DNA of 64,000 bases from Nitrosophilus labii. GTDB taxonomy: Bacteria > Campylobacterota > Campylobacteria > Campylobacterales > Nitratiruptoraceae. Made by a program: the position numbers and the translations under genes. The stretch is from positions 1,550,001 to 1,614,000 of the forward strand of contig NZ_AP022826.1 in assembly GCF_014466985.1 (NCBI RefSeq). Reading direction: 5' to 3'. Below are positions 18,344 to 25,155 of this stretch, piece after piece. The notes under the pieces are model-generated. The model saw nothing but the letters and a program-made list of their open reading frames with translations, was not told the DNA's origin and searched no databases. How positions within the stretch are numbered: the first letter of the stretch is position 1; each line of letters begins with the position of its first letter.

Positions 18344-18575
18344 TTTTTATCCTTTTAACTTCATTGAGAATTTTATTAAAATTAAGCAAATTTACAATTA
18401 ACCCTAAAAATAGTATAGCAGTAGAAAAGCTAAAAAACAATATAGAAATCGTATTAGTAGATTTTAATAATATTGCAATACTACCGCCAAACCCTGCACT
18501 AAAAAGCAAAAGTTTAGTTTTTATTCCATCTAACAACACTTTTAAAACATCTAATCCAAATTTTTTATCACTCAT
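18333..18575 (-). CDS. Small two-helix membrane protein
   Basis: 80 residues, start ATG at 18575 with AGGTGA upstream. Two hydrophobic stretches: about residues 21-40 (KLLLFSAGFGGSIAILL) and 44-65 (TISILFFSFSTAILFLGLIV). Short basic ends. It overlaps the HTH gene upstream by 8 bases and micro-protein A downstream. No recognised family. Confidence 0.6.
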   Translation of the reverse strand: MSDKKFGLDVLKVLLDGIKTKLLLFSAGFGGSIAILLKSTNTISILFFSFSTAILFLGLIVNLLNFNKILNEVKRIKNEW

Positions 18576-18822
18576 CTTTCTCACCTACTGGAGAGCTTTT
18601 ATCAGAAGTAATATTAGAAGATTTAACCTCATCACAAACAACATCTTTAACATTATCAAGAGTTTTGGCTTTGATGTAGTTTTGAATAAAAGGCATTACC
18701 CACGATGGAACATTATTCCAATTTCTAATAGTGTTATAACTGATGTTAGCAACTTTAGCAAATTCTTTTTTATTCAATCCAGCTTTTTTAAGAAGTTGTT
18801 TAAACTCTTCATTAGTCATCAT
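18568..18822 (-). CDS. HTH repressor-like protein
   Basis: 84 residues, start ATG at 18822 (a second ATG follows at 18819) after AAAAGG. Seen: an XRE/YdaS-like helix-turn-helix, FKQLLKKAGLNKKEFAKVAN then ISYNTIRNWNNVPSWVMPFI; the C-terminal third is low-complexity and acidic. First gene of a leftward cluster, transcribed divergently from the replication genes. Two matching 17-bp palindromes lie between the two promoters, so this is the likely master repressor of the element, binding to control both directions. Confidence 0.7.
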   Translation of the reverse strand: MMTNEEFKQLLKKAGLNKKEFAKVANISYNTIRNWNNVPSWVMPFIQNYIKAKTLDNVKDVVCDEVKSSNITSDKSSPVGEKDE

Positions 18823-18850
18823 AAGCCTTTTAGGTATGAATTTAATGCAA

Positions 18851-18856
18851 ATTATA
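18851..18856 (-). promoter_or_regulatory. Putative -10 of the leftward repressor promoter
   Basis: On the minus strand reads TATAAT, 29 bases upstream of the HTH start codon. Operator 1 covers where the -35 would be, which would give autoregulation. Confidence 0.5.
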
Positions 18857-18864
18857 ACATATTT

Positions 18865-18881
18865 TGTATTTATCCCATACA
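18865..18881. promoter_or_regulatory. Operator 1
   Basis: TGTATTTATCCCATACA, a pseudo-palindrome with TGTAT/ATACA arms, differing at only two positions from operator 2 (18930-18946). It lies upstream of the rightward -35 and over the expected leftward -35. Confidence 0.65.
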
Positions 18882-18888
18882 CGAATCA

Positions 18889-18917
18889 TTGACTTTTTGC
18901 ACTTATTACATTACAAT
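18889..18917 (+). promoter_or_regulatory. Sigma70-type rightward promoter
   Basis: TTGACT (18889-18894), 17-bp spacer, TACAAT (18912-18917). Expected start near 18924, just before operator 2. It should drive the 18975-21722 replication operon. Confidence 0.7.
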
Positions 18918-18929
18918 TATTTTTATAAA

Positions 18930-18946
18930 TGTATGTATTCCATACA
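18930..18946. promoter_or_regulatory. Operator 2
   Basis: TGTATGTATTCCATACA, with ATGTATG/CATACAT inverted arms. It covers the predicted start region of the rightward transcript. Centre-to-centre distance to operator 1 is 65 bp, about six helical turns, so looping or cooperative binding is possible. Confidence 0.65.
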
Positions 18947-18974
18947 TTTTACAGCTCATACAAGGAGTTTCGCA

Positions 18975-19166
18975 ATGCAACTAAAAGAACTACTTGCAAA
19001 GGCACAAAAAGTTATCGAGGAAAGAACAGGGATAAAAGTATCAGTTAACGAGATTGATTTGTATCTATTAGGCGAAAAAGGGCTTGTTCCTTTAGCAGGA
19101 GATGGTAAAGGAAAATATGAAGTTTATCTTATCGGAAATGAAATTAAAGTGGCTATAACCTTGTAA
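18975..19166 (+). CDS. Small hypothetical protein, first gene of the replication operon
   Basis: 63 residues, start ATG at 18975 because AAGGAG sits at 18962-18967; an in-frame extension upstream would cross the promoter and operators. Sequence: amphipathic helix ELLAKAQKVIEERTGIKVSV, then a short beta-rich tail. Unrecognised. As the first gene behind the regulated promoter it may be an early regulator or replication accessory. Confidence 0.6.
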   Translation: MQLKELLAKAQKVIEERTGIKVSVNEIDLYLLGEKGLVPLAGDGKGKYEVYLIGNEIKVAITL

Positions 19167-19178
19167 AATGAGTAATTA

Positions 19179-19460
19179 GTGAATCTAAAAGAGCTTAGAA
19201 ACCAGATAAAGCAAAGTTTAAACAGGGAAAATGTAGCTGCAATGCTGCAAGCTTTAGGATATGAAGTTAACAGAGATTACAAATTTAAAATAAGAGATGA
19301 AAGAACCCCGTCATCTTCTATTAGGAGAGATGGCTATATCAAGGACTTTGGCAGCGGATGGGGAGGCGATATAGTTGCATTTATCCACGAACACCATAAC
19401 ACACCATTAAAAGAAGCTACCCTTTGGGTAGCCCAGTGTTTAGGGATAAGATATGAATAA
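19179..19460 (+). CDS. DnaG-type CHC2-like domain protein without zinc ligands
   Basis: 93 residues, GTG start at 19179. The order IKQSLNRENVAAMLQALGYE, FKIRDERTPSSSIRRDGY, DFGSGWGGDIVAFIHEHHN and LKEATLWVAQCLGI follows the DnaG zinc-binding domain (CPFH-E-TPSF...CFGCG-GD-I-F), but the four Cys/His zinc ligands are replaced (FKIR and DFGSGWGG). Probably the N-terminal piece of a split primase. Overlaps the next gene by 8 bases, so subunits may be made in fixed ratio. Confidence 0.65.
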   Translation: MNLKELRNQIKQSLNRENVAAMLQALGYEVNRDYKFKIRDERTPSSSIRRDGYIKDFGSGWGGDIVAFIHEHHNTPLKEATLWVAQCLGIRYE

Positions 19461-20301
19461 TCTACCTCAGCCTATCGACCTATCCCAACCGCTACACAAC
19501 ACAACACCGAGACAAAATTATACCAATAAAGAGGAAAAGCAAAGCTTTAATCTAAATGAATGGCATATCAACTTTAAAAAAGCATTGCAAAAACAAGAAG
19601 AGATAGCAAGGACATCTATTGAGTTGCCAGAAGGATTTATAAATACTGCTGCTTTGATGTATGAGATAATAGATAGAGATATTTGGAGATTAGCAAAAGG
19701 AAAAGAAGTTAAAGATAGATATTTGGGATATAGCAGCAAATACAAAAGCTTGACTATCTCACTATTTAAAGATGATGAGGTTAAAACAATCTGTATAAGA
19801 GAAGCAACAGATAAAGAAGGAAATCCTATAAAGTGGAAAACATACGGAAGTAAAAGATTTATCCCTTATAGGATTTTAGATGAAAACGACCCTACCCTTT
19901 TTATCGGATATGGGATAGGAGAGTTTTTATTGCTGGAGCTATTAGAGCTAAACTATATGATACTTCAAAGCGATAGCATAGCTTTTAATTTTGCTAATAA
20001 TCCATATACGCCAGATATTAAAAATAGATACATATTTGCTTTGCTTGATAATGATGAGAGTTGCAAGAAAACAATAAATCATTTAAAAGAGCATTTTAAA
20101 AGCTGCAAAGTCTATCCGATAGATTTTGAAAATATTTTAGATAAAGAGTTGCCAAAAGGTTATGACTTTAGGGATTTTTGCAATGATGTAGCAAAAGAGA
20201 TTAGAAAAGATAGCTATTTGGCTAATCCTTTAGAAGTAAAAGAAGCAATAATTGAAACTTTAGCAAATGAAATTGAAATAATTACAGGAGCGAGAAAATG
20301 A
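19453..20301 (+). CDS. Toprim-like primase-associated protein
   Basis: 282 residues. N-terminal 45 residues are polar and disordered. A middle beta-rich part (YLGYSSKYKSLTISLFKDDE) resembles the core leading into toprim domains, followed by LFIGYGIGEFLLLELLELNY (Glu in place of the toprim Glu), LQSDSIAFNFA and YIFALLDNDESCKKTINHLK (DxD-like acidic motif). This is what would be expected of the catalytic half of a plasmid/phage primase separated from its zinc domain. The assignment is by motif order only. Coupled to both neighbours by short overlaps. Confidence 0.55.
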   Translation: MNNLPQPIDLSQPLHNTTPRQNYTNKEEKQSFNLNEWHINFKKALQKQEEIARTSIELPEGFINTAALMYEIIDRDIWRLAKGKEVKDRYLGYSSKYKSLTISLFKDDEVKTICIREATDKEGNPIKWKTYGSKRFIPYRILDENDPTLFIGYGIGEFLLLELLELNYMILQSDSIAFNFANNPYTPDIKNRYIFALLDNDESCKKTINHLKEHFKSCKVYPIDFENILDKELPKGYDFRDFCNDVAKEIRKDSYLANPLEVKEAIIETLANEIEIITGARK

Positions 20302-21722
20302 GTTTAAGACTACAAGAAGCAATCAAAAAGGTTAAAACATTAGAGGCTCAAGAAAAAAACCTTGAGCCAGTAAGCGAGATAAGCGAAGCAACTAATGATA
20401 TTGTAACACAAAAACGACCAAATTATAAAGAATTCAAAGCTAATAATTGGATAAAAAAAGACAATGTAGAGATACTTAATGAATTGGATAAAAAAGGGAG
20501 TGCCATTTGGCTTAAAAGCGATGGCTCTTTGGCATATAGATTAGATAAAGATGGGCAAATAGAGTCAGCAGAAGCGACAAAGGCAAAGATAGTTTTATCA
20601 AATATATTAGATAAAAACATCTCCATTTTTACATCTAAAGCAGATATAAATCCAACCGATTTAATACTGGTGCAAAAAGAGATTTTTGACCCTCATATTA
20701 ATGCGGAATTTTTCAAAAAAGCAGGTGCATATTACAGAAATGTTTTTAAACCTACTCGATATATGACGCTAACGGAAACGCCAAAGAAAGACCCTAAACT
20801 CATTCTTGATTTTATATATCATTTGGTTACCTATGACGATAAGTATTTTGACTATTTTATCAATTGGATTGCTTATTTTTGGCAAACAATGATACGACCA
20901 AATACAGCAATTGCCCTTAAAGGAACGCAAGGAACGGGAAAAGGGATATTTTTTGAAGAGATTATAAGGCAACTGTGGGGTTTAGAGCAAACGATACAGA
21001 TAAACGACAATATTTTAAAAAGCCATTTTTTAAGACCTATTTTTGAAAATAAACTTTTTTATAATCTTGATGAAGTATCGCAAGGATACAAAGACAATAA
21101 ACGCCTAAAGGGAATGCTTAAAGGATTGGTAACAAACGATTACATCTTACTTGAAGAAAAACACAAAAACATAAAAGAGCCGATACATTTAAAAGGTGCG
21201 GTATTGGTAACTTCCAATGAGCCAAAATTTTTGGAGATTGAAGCAGGAGACAGGAGATATACTATATTCTCAAGCAATAAAAAGCTCATTGAAGTTAATT
21301 TTTTAGTTGGCAGCTATGAAGATTTAAAAAGAAGGATACATCAAGAGCTTGACGACTTTGCAAGACTGCTTTATCACTATCCAGTTGATTACGAAAAAGC
21401 CAATATAGTAATGAATACTCCAGAAAAAGAGGCTCTTATCGAAGCTACAAACGATAAATACACTCTTTTTGCGCACGCCATAAAAACAAAAAATTTAGAC
21501 TTTTTTTCTCATCTAAAAGATAAATTGTCTCTAACTTATAATGAGATAGAACAATCCTTTAAAAGAGGTGAAATAAAAAGAAGCAATCTTAAAGAGTGGT
21601 ATGAAAAAACTTTTGGTGAGGAAGTGCATCCAAAAACACTATTAAGAGAACTAAAAACAAGAGATATAATTTTTTCTAATACTAAAACAATCAAGGGTGA
21701 TGTGTATATTATCATTCCTTGA
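20298..21722 (+). CDS. D5/DUF5906-type primase-helicase
   Basis: 474 residues, SF3-type replicative helicase. Seen: Walker A LKGTQGTGKGIFFEEIIRQL (about residues 209-228), Walker B NKLFYNLDEVSQG, KGMLKGLVTNDYILLEEKH and the sensor AVLVTSNEPKFLEIE, followed by RRYTIFS. This matches the DUF5906/NrS-1-phage-type helicases that load at iteron origins of plasmids and satellites. C-terminal 100 residues look like a winged-helix tail. Starts 4 bases inside the preceding gene. The iteron array follows directly. Confidence 0.82.
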   Translation: MSLRLQEAIKKVKTLEAQEKNLEPVSEISEATNDIVTQKRPNYKEFKANNWIKKDNVEILNELDKKGSAIWLKSDGSLAYRLDKDGQIESAEATKAKIVLSNILDKNISIFTSKADINPTDLILVQKEIFDPHINAEFFKKAGAYYRNVFKPTRYMTLTETPKKDPKLILDFIYHLVTYDDKYFDYFINWIAYFWQTMIRPNTAIALKGTQGTGKGIFFEEIIRQLWGLEQTIQINDNILKSHFLRPIFENKLFYNLDEVSQGYKDNKRLKGMLKGLVTNDYILLEEKHKNIKEPIHLKGAVLVTSNEPKFLEIEAGDRRYTIFSSNKKLIEVNFLVGSYEDLKRRIHQELDDFARLLYHYPVDYEKANIVMNTPEKEALIEATNDKYTLFAHAIKTKNLDFFSHLKDKLSLTYNEIEQSFKRGEIKRSNLKEWYEKTFGEEVHPKTLLRELKTRDIIFSNTKTIKGDVYIIIP

Positions 21723-21780
21723 CTCCTTTTTTCCCACCTCGACCTTATTTACTCTTTTTTTTGTCCTATAAAGTGTGAGT

Positions 21781-22168
21781 TTTTGTCCACCCCAAAACTA
21801 CTTTAAAGGCATTAAAATCCCATAAATAAGGGAATTATAGAGACTTTTATATAAAATTTTTTATACACCCTAATAAATATTAAAAAATAAAGAAAATATC
21901 GATAATATCGTTATTTTAAGAGGGTGGATGAAAAATAATTTTTGTCCACCCTTGATACACCCTTTGTCCACCCCAATCACAATCAGGGTGCATAAAGGGG
22001 TGGATGAGGGTGCATAAAGTGCAAATTTTCATCCACCCCACCAGATTATCGATGTTATGGTGCTTCCAAGCGATTTTACCACTTTTGTAGGGTGGATAAA
22101 AATTTTAGCCAAAAACCGCTTAAAATCTCGTATTCACGGGGGTTTTGGAGATTTTGGGGTGGATGAAA
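21781..22168. other. Iteron-type replication origin
   Basis: Eight copies of a GGGTGGA-TGAAA or reverse core in 390 bp: reverse at 21781-21793, forward 21922-21934, reverse 21939-21952, reverse 21963-21974, forward 21997-22007, reverse 22026-22039, forward 22090-22101, forward 22156-22168. A separate direct repeat AGGGTGCATAAAG occurs at 21985-21997 and 22007-22019. AT-rich DNA follows (22170-22260), a plausible melting region. It lies right behind the helicase gene, as in satellites and plasmids. Confidence 0.78.
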
Positions 22169-22169
22169 T

Positions 22170-23190
22170 GCATAAAAATCAAAAAAAATTTTTTCCCAGA
22201 TTTTTTTGTAAAATTTTTTCCTGAGACTATAATATTGAGTTTTATTAAAAAAATTTATAATACAATCTGAAAAACTTTTGTAATTTTTCAACAACAAAAA
22301 CAAACTTTTACCTCTTATAGGAAAAATTCCTACGCAAAAATTTTTAACATTCTCAAATACAACAAACTTACAAAGGCTTTACCTCTAAAAGGAAGAAGCA
22401 TTTACTCTTTGCTGGAGTATTCCAATAAGAAGAGAAGTTATTTATTTCAGCAGAAAAAATAATCGTTAGCCTGTGGTTTATCCTACCTCTTACAGAAAAA
22501 ACTTCAATAAAAAAAGCTTTAATAGCAGTGGAACTTGCTATCGGCAACCCAATCAGTCGGCTAAAAGCCCTGATTACAACGAGCAAAGCGATAATACTTT
22601 GTCGGAAGTCACCGATAGCAGAAAAATTATAGCACAATTCCTTGAAATCATTAAAAGAAAACCTTGTAATGTAGAAAATCTAACAAGAAAAAACTTTAGA
22701 GCTTTTAGAACTTTGTTTTGCTTGTAACCTATCCTACCTCATCACTTTACTAAAAGAAAGGAAGTTGCCTATCGGAAAACATAATGCTCACCAACAAATA
22801 GGCAACTTCAAAACAAATCATATCATTGTTTTTCTTCAAACATTCAAATTTTAATTTTAAGCCACTTTTTACTTCACCTAATGTTTTTATCAAAAAAGAT
22901 ATTATCGTTAAAATATGGCAAAGCTAAAGCCATTTAAAAGAGTAAGCAATCCTTTGAAAAGATTAAATCAAATAAGAGAAAATTTTATTCAAACTTTTTT
23001 TATATATTTTTTTTAATATTTATAAATTATTATAATATTATATATATTAACAAACCATCTCAAAATAAAACTAACAAATGCTTCATTTCAATACGATGTT
23101 TTAAAACTCCACGAGAAAAGTTAGGATAAAAAAATTATACTCGGGCGAAGATGGGGTAGGATATAGGTTTTGAGATGTCAAGGCGGGGGT
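22170..23190. other. Noncoding, structure-rich segment of the island
   Basis: No convincing gene in 1 kb. Open frames at 22368-22637 (minus) and 22473-22727 (plus) lack good starts or family resemblance; a 33-codon frame at 22915 has no ribosome-binding site. Visible structure: TAGGAA-AAA-TTCCTA at 22318-22332, GAAGTTGCCTAT / ATAGGCAACTTC at 22761-22772 and 22798-22809, a three-way fold at 22536-22620, and recurring ACCTCTTA-type motifs near 22309, 22379, 22484 and 22734. Downstream it becomes very AT-rich (22985-23055). Confidence 0.6.
22536..22620. ncRNA. Candidate three-way-junction RNA or DNA structure
   Basis: Outer stem TGCTATCGG / CCGATAGCA (22536-22544 with 22612-22620). Inside, hairpin AATCAG-tc-GGC TAAAA GCC-CTGATT and hairpin CGA-g-CAAAG, 8-base loop, CTTTG-TCG. 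All three stems close without mismatch apart from small bulges. No promoter or terminator is obvious, so transcription and strand are unknown. Confidence 0.4.
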
Positions 23191-23218
23191 GGGGGGGGTA
23201 TGTGTATTTTGATATAAT
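23191..23218 (+). promoter_or_regulatory. Promoter with G8 tract before the small RNA
   Basis: TATAAT at 23213-23218; a run of eight G at 23191-23198 (preceded by CGGGGGT) occupies the -35 region. The predicted start, 7 bases after the -10, coincides with the first base of the RNA's closing stem. Homopolymeric G runs are rare in this AT-rich DNA and are typical slippage sites. Confidence 0.55.
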
Positions 23219-23224
23219 ATTTTC

Positions 23225-23297
23225 ATCAAAAGGGGCTCCACTCCTTGAGAGTGCGAGGTCATACCACCACCGATAGGTAGGTGCGTCCCCTTTTGAT
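23225..23297 (+). ncRNA. Candidate 73-nt structured small RNA
   Basis: Closing stem ATCAAAAGGGG (23225-23235) with CCCCTTTTGAT (23287-23297), 11 perfect pairs. Hairpin 1: CACTC CTTGA GAGTG (23239-23253). Hairpin 2: CACCACC GATA GGT-a-GGTG (23265-23283), seven pairs with one bulged A. A TATAAT box lies 6 bases upstream of the stem. The AAAAGGGG/CCCCUUUU stem could also act as a terminator. No match to an RNA family I know. Confidence 0.55.
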
Positions 23298-23765
23298 ACT
23301 TTCAAATTACCCTGCTTCCAAACATTCGCCCTTTATCGGATAAAAAGCTTCCAATAAAGAAGAACTGCGATATCTCAAATAATCCAGTAAATAGAGAAAA
23401 CTATCTTTGAATCATTCAGCAATTATACAAATGTTTTTAAACCTAAAATGAGACTACATAAAAGCCATTATTCTTTAATTTTATATATTATCCAATAAGA
23501 TGAAATTTTATATTCTCTTGCAAAGTATGAAGATTTTTAAAAAATCAAAAAATATTGAAAATAATAATTTTCAATACTAAAAAATGCTTTTTATTTAAGA
23601 TTAGGCAATTTTTTTTTTGAAAAATAGTCTTTTCTTAAATAGAATAACTAATTTTTAAAGTGTTTTTTACTCATTTAAGTTTACAAAGCTTAAACAAGTA
23701 AAGACAATAATAATTTTCTAAAGACAAGAAAAAACTTTTCCTTTTTATCAGTAAGAAAATTAAAC

Positions 23766-23802
23766 TCAAGCATAACTTTTAAGTATCCCCAGAAGTATCC
23801 CC
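23766..23802. repeat. Putative integrase arm site, right copy
   Basis: Identical to 13509-13545 and in the same orientation; ends 53 bp before attR. Both copies are followed by an A-rich stretch and ACTTAAA. Confidence 0.6.
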
Positions 23803-23855
23803 AATGAAAACTTAAAACTTTATAAGTTCGATTTTTAGGGCATTTTGAAGCTTTA

Positions 23856-23871
23856 TTTGGTGGAGGTGTGG
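23856..23871. other. attR
   Basis: TTTGGTGGAGGTGTGG, which includes the 3' acceptor end of ssrA (reverse strand CCACACCTCCACCA). The gene is kept whole at this end. Confidence 0.85.
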
Positions 23872-24235
23872 GGAATCGAACCCCAGTCCGAAAACAACCG
23901 ACCATAGGCCTCTACGTGCGTAGTAGCGCTGATTGATCTTAGTTACCGAAGGCTCAACGCCCGAAACCTTCGATAACCCAGCCTAAATGAGGTCAGTCTG
24001 AGGTTAGGCAGCCTCAGACTCTAGCCCTCCTAGGTGTGACCCCGCAATATCCAAAGCCGAAGGGCGAGCTTTGGTGCGAGGGACCATTATGTTAAGTTAA
24101 ACTTACGCAGCTACAGCGTAAGCTGGTCTGTAATCTGTATTGTTTGCGTCTATTTTTTTGAGGAATTTTTACGGCGTTCCTCAAGCCGGCACGCAGCCTA
24201 TGGAGGGCTGCTCCCGTCGAAGCCATATCACCCCC
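23858..24235 (-). ncRNA. ssrA: Transfer-messenger RNA (tmRNA)
   Basis: 378 nt. 5' GGGGGTG pairs with CACCTCC before the 3' CCA, forming the acceptor stem; GGGTTCGATTCCCC is the T-arm. The tag frame (24147-24103) reads ANNTDYRPAYAVAA then TAA, matching the Campylobacterota tag style that ends in AYAxAA. It rescues stalled ribosomes with SmpB. The 3' end is the integration site of the neighbouring element; the CCA end is intact. It lies 27 bases after trpA on the same strand. Confidence 0.96.
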
Positions 24236-24262
24236 ATATCGGGGAAGACCATAGAGGCAATC

Positions 24263-25006
24263 TTAGGAGTTTATCAAATCCTTAATCTTTCCTGAAAGCT
24301 CGCATATTTTATCAATTTTCTCTTTACTTGTCAAGTCGGATAAAAGTATCTTAACAAAAGCACTTCCAACAATCACACCGTCACAATAAGCGGCCTTCTC
24401 TTTTGCCGTCTTTTCATTGACGCCAAAACCGATATATACAGGAGTATCGGTATATTTTTTTATATTTTCAACTATTGGTGATACATCCTCTTTCTTATCG
24501 CTACCGGTAATCCCGGTATAAGCAACAAGGTAAATAAACTTTTTGGAGTCTTTTACTATTGTTTTTATTCTCTCTTCACTATCTGTTGGCGCTACAAAAT
24601 CGATAAGAGCTATCTCTTTTTCGTCAAACATAGCTCTATAGGTCAAAGCCTCCTCATAAGGAAGGTCTGGAATTATAAATCCGCTAACGTCAAGCTTCTT
24701 AGCCTCATCTAAAAAATAGTCCATCCCTTTATGATAAAAAGGGTTGAAATATCCCATCCATAAAGTATCTACTGTTTTTGCGATCTTTTCGCTGATATAA
24801 AAGGTATCCGCTATTTTAAATCCATTTTGAAGAGCTCTTACGTTAGCCTCTTCTATTACCGGGCCGTCTGCAACCGGATCTGAAAAAGGAATCCCAAGCT
24901 CTATAGAATCCACACCATTTTCTTTCATCGCCAACGCAAGATCTACGGTAAACTCTCTATCCGGTAGTGCTGAAGTTATATAGGCAACTAGCTTTTTCAA
25001 AAGCAA
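24263..25006 (-). CDS. trpA: Tryptophan synthase alpha subunit
   Basis: Cleaves indole-3-glycerol phosphate to indole and glyceraldehyde-3-P, passing indole to TrpB. 247 residues. Seen: GVDSIELGIPFSDPVADGP with catalytic Glu, FIIPDLPYEEAL with catalytic Asp, and the phosphate-binding GFGVNEKTA and GVIVGSAFVK. No trpB or other trp genes adjacent, so the gene is isolated here. ATG start at the divergent gap with panB. Confidence 0.95.
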   Translation of the reverse strand: MLLKKLVAYITSALPDREFTVDLALAMKENGVDSIELGIPFSDPVADGPVIEEANVRALQNGFKIADTFYISEKIAKTVDTLWMGYFNPFYHKGMDYFLDEAKKLDVSGFIIPDLPYEEALTYRAMFDEKEIALIDFVAPTDSEERIKTIVKDSKKFIYLVAYTGITGSDKKEDVSPIVENIKKYTDTPVYIGFGVNEKTAKEKAAYCDGVIVGSAFVKILLSDLTSKEKIDKICELSGKIKDLINS

Positions 25007-25155
25007 TCCTTATAATTTAATATTAAAAAATAAACTGTTAAAGAGATTAAGAGGTTAAGAGTAAAAATACCTCATGACCTTTTTCTATTTTTATCGAAAT
25101 TATACCTCTTTTTTGATAAAATGAATTATAAATAGACTAAACATTAGAGGATTTG

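Larger units (their letters stand above)
13364..23871. mobile_element. Integrative element in the tmRNA gene, phage-satellite-like
   Basis: A 10.5-kb element (about 8.4 kb without its IS21) bounded by direct repeats TTTGGTGGAGGTGTGG (13364-13379 and 23856-23871), the second being the 3' end of ssrA. Contents: P4-type integrase (disrupted), an HTH protein, AlpA, a divergent repressor with operators, a small membrane-protein cluster, primase/helicase genes, an iteron array and noncoding structured DNA. No capsid, tail, packaging or conjugation genes are seen. Organisation is like PICI phage satellites, but that is inference. Confidence 0.8.

Noticed and set aside
18109-18984. A 291-codon plus-strand open frame
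   Set aside because: It is antisense to four minus-strand frames that have ribosome-binding sites and an HTH or membrane-helix pattern; its translation reads as their shadow and it runs through the operators and promoter.
22368-22727. Overlapping open frames on both strands (22368-22637 minus, 22473-22727 plus)
   Set aside because: No good start signal, no recognisable motif, and the stretch folds into several stem-loops; noncoding is more likely.
22915-23016. A 33-codon basic peptide frame (MAKLKPFKRVSN...)
   Set aside because: No ribosome-binding site and it runs into a poly-T/AT tract.
22300-23300. Retron or diversity-generating element
   Set aside because: No reverse transcriptase gene in the island.
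23690-23905. 71-codon minus-strand frame over the tmRNA 3' end
   Set aside because: Overlaps ssrA and attR; chance frame.
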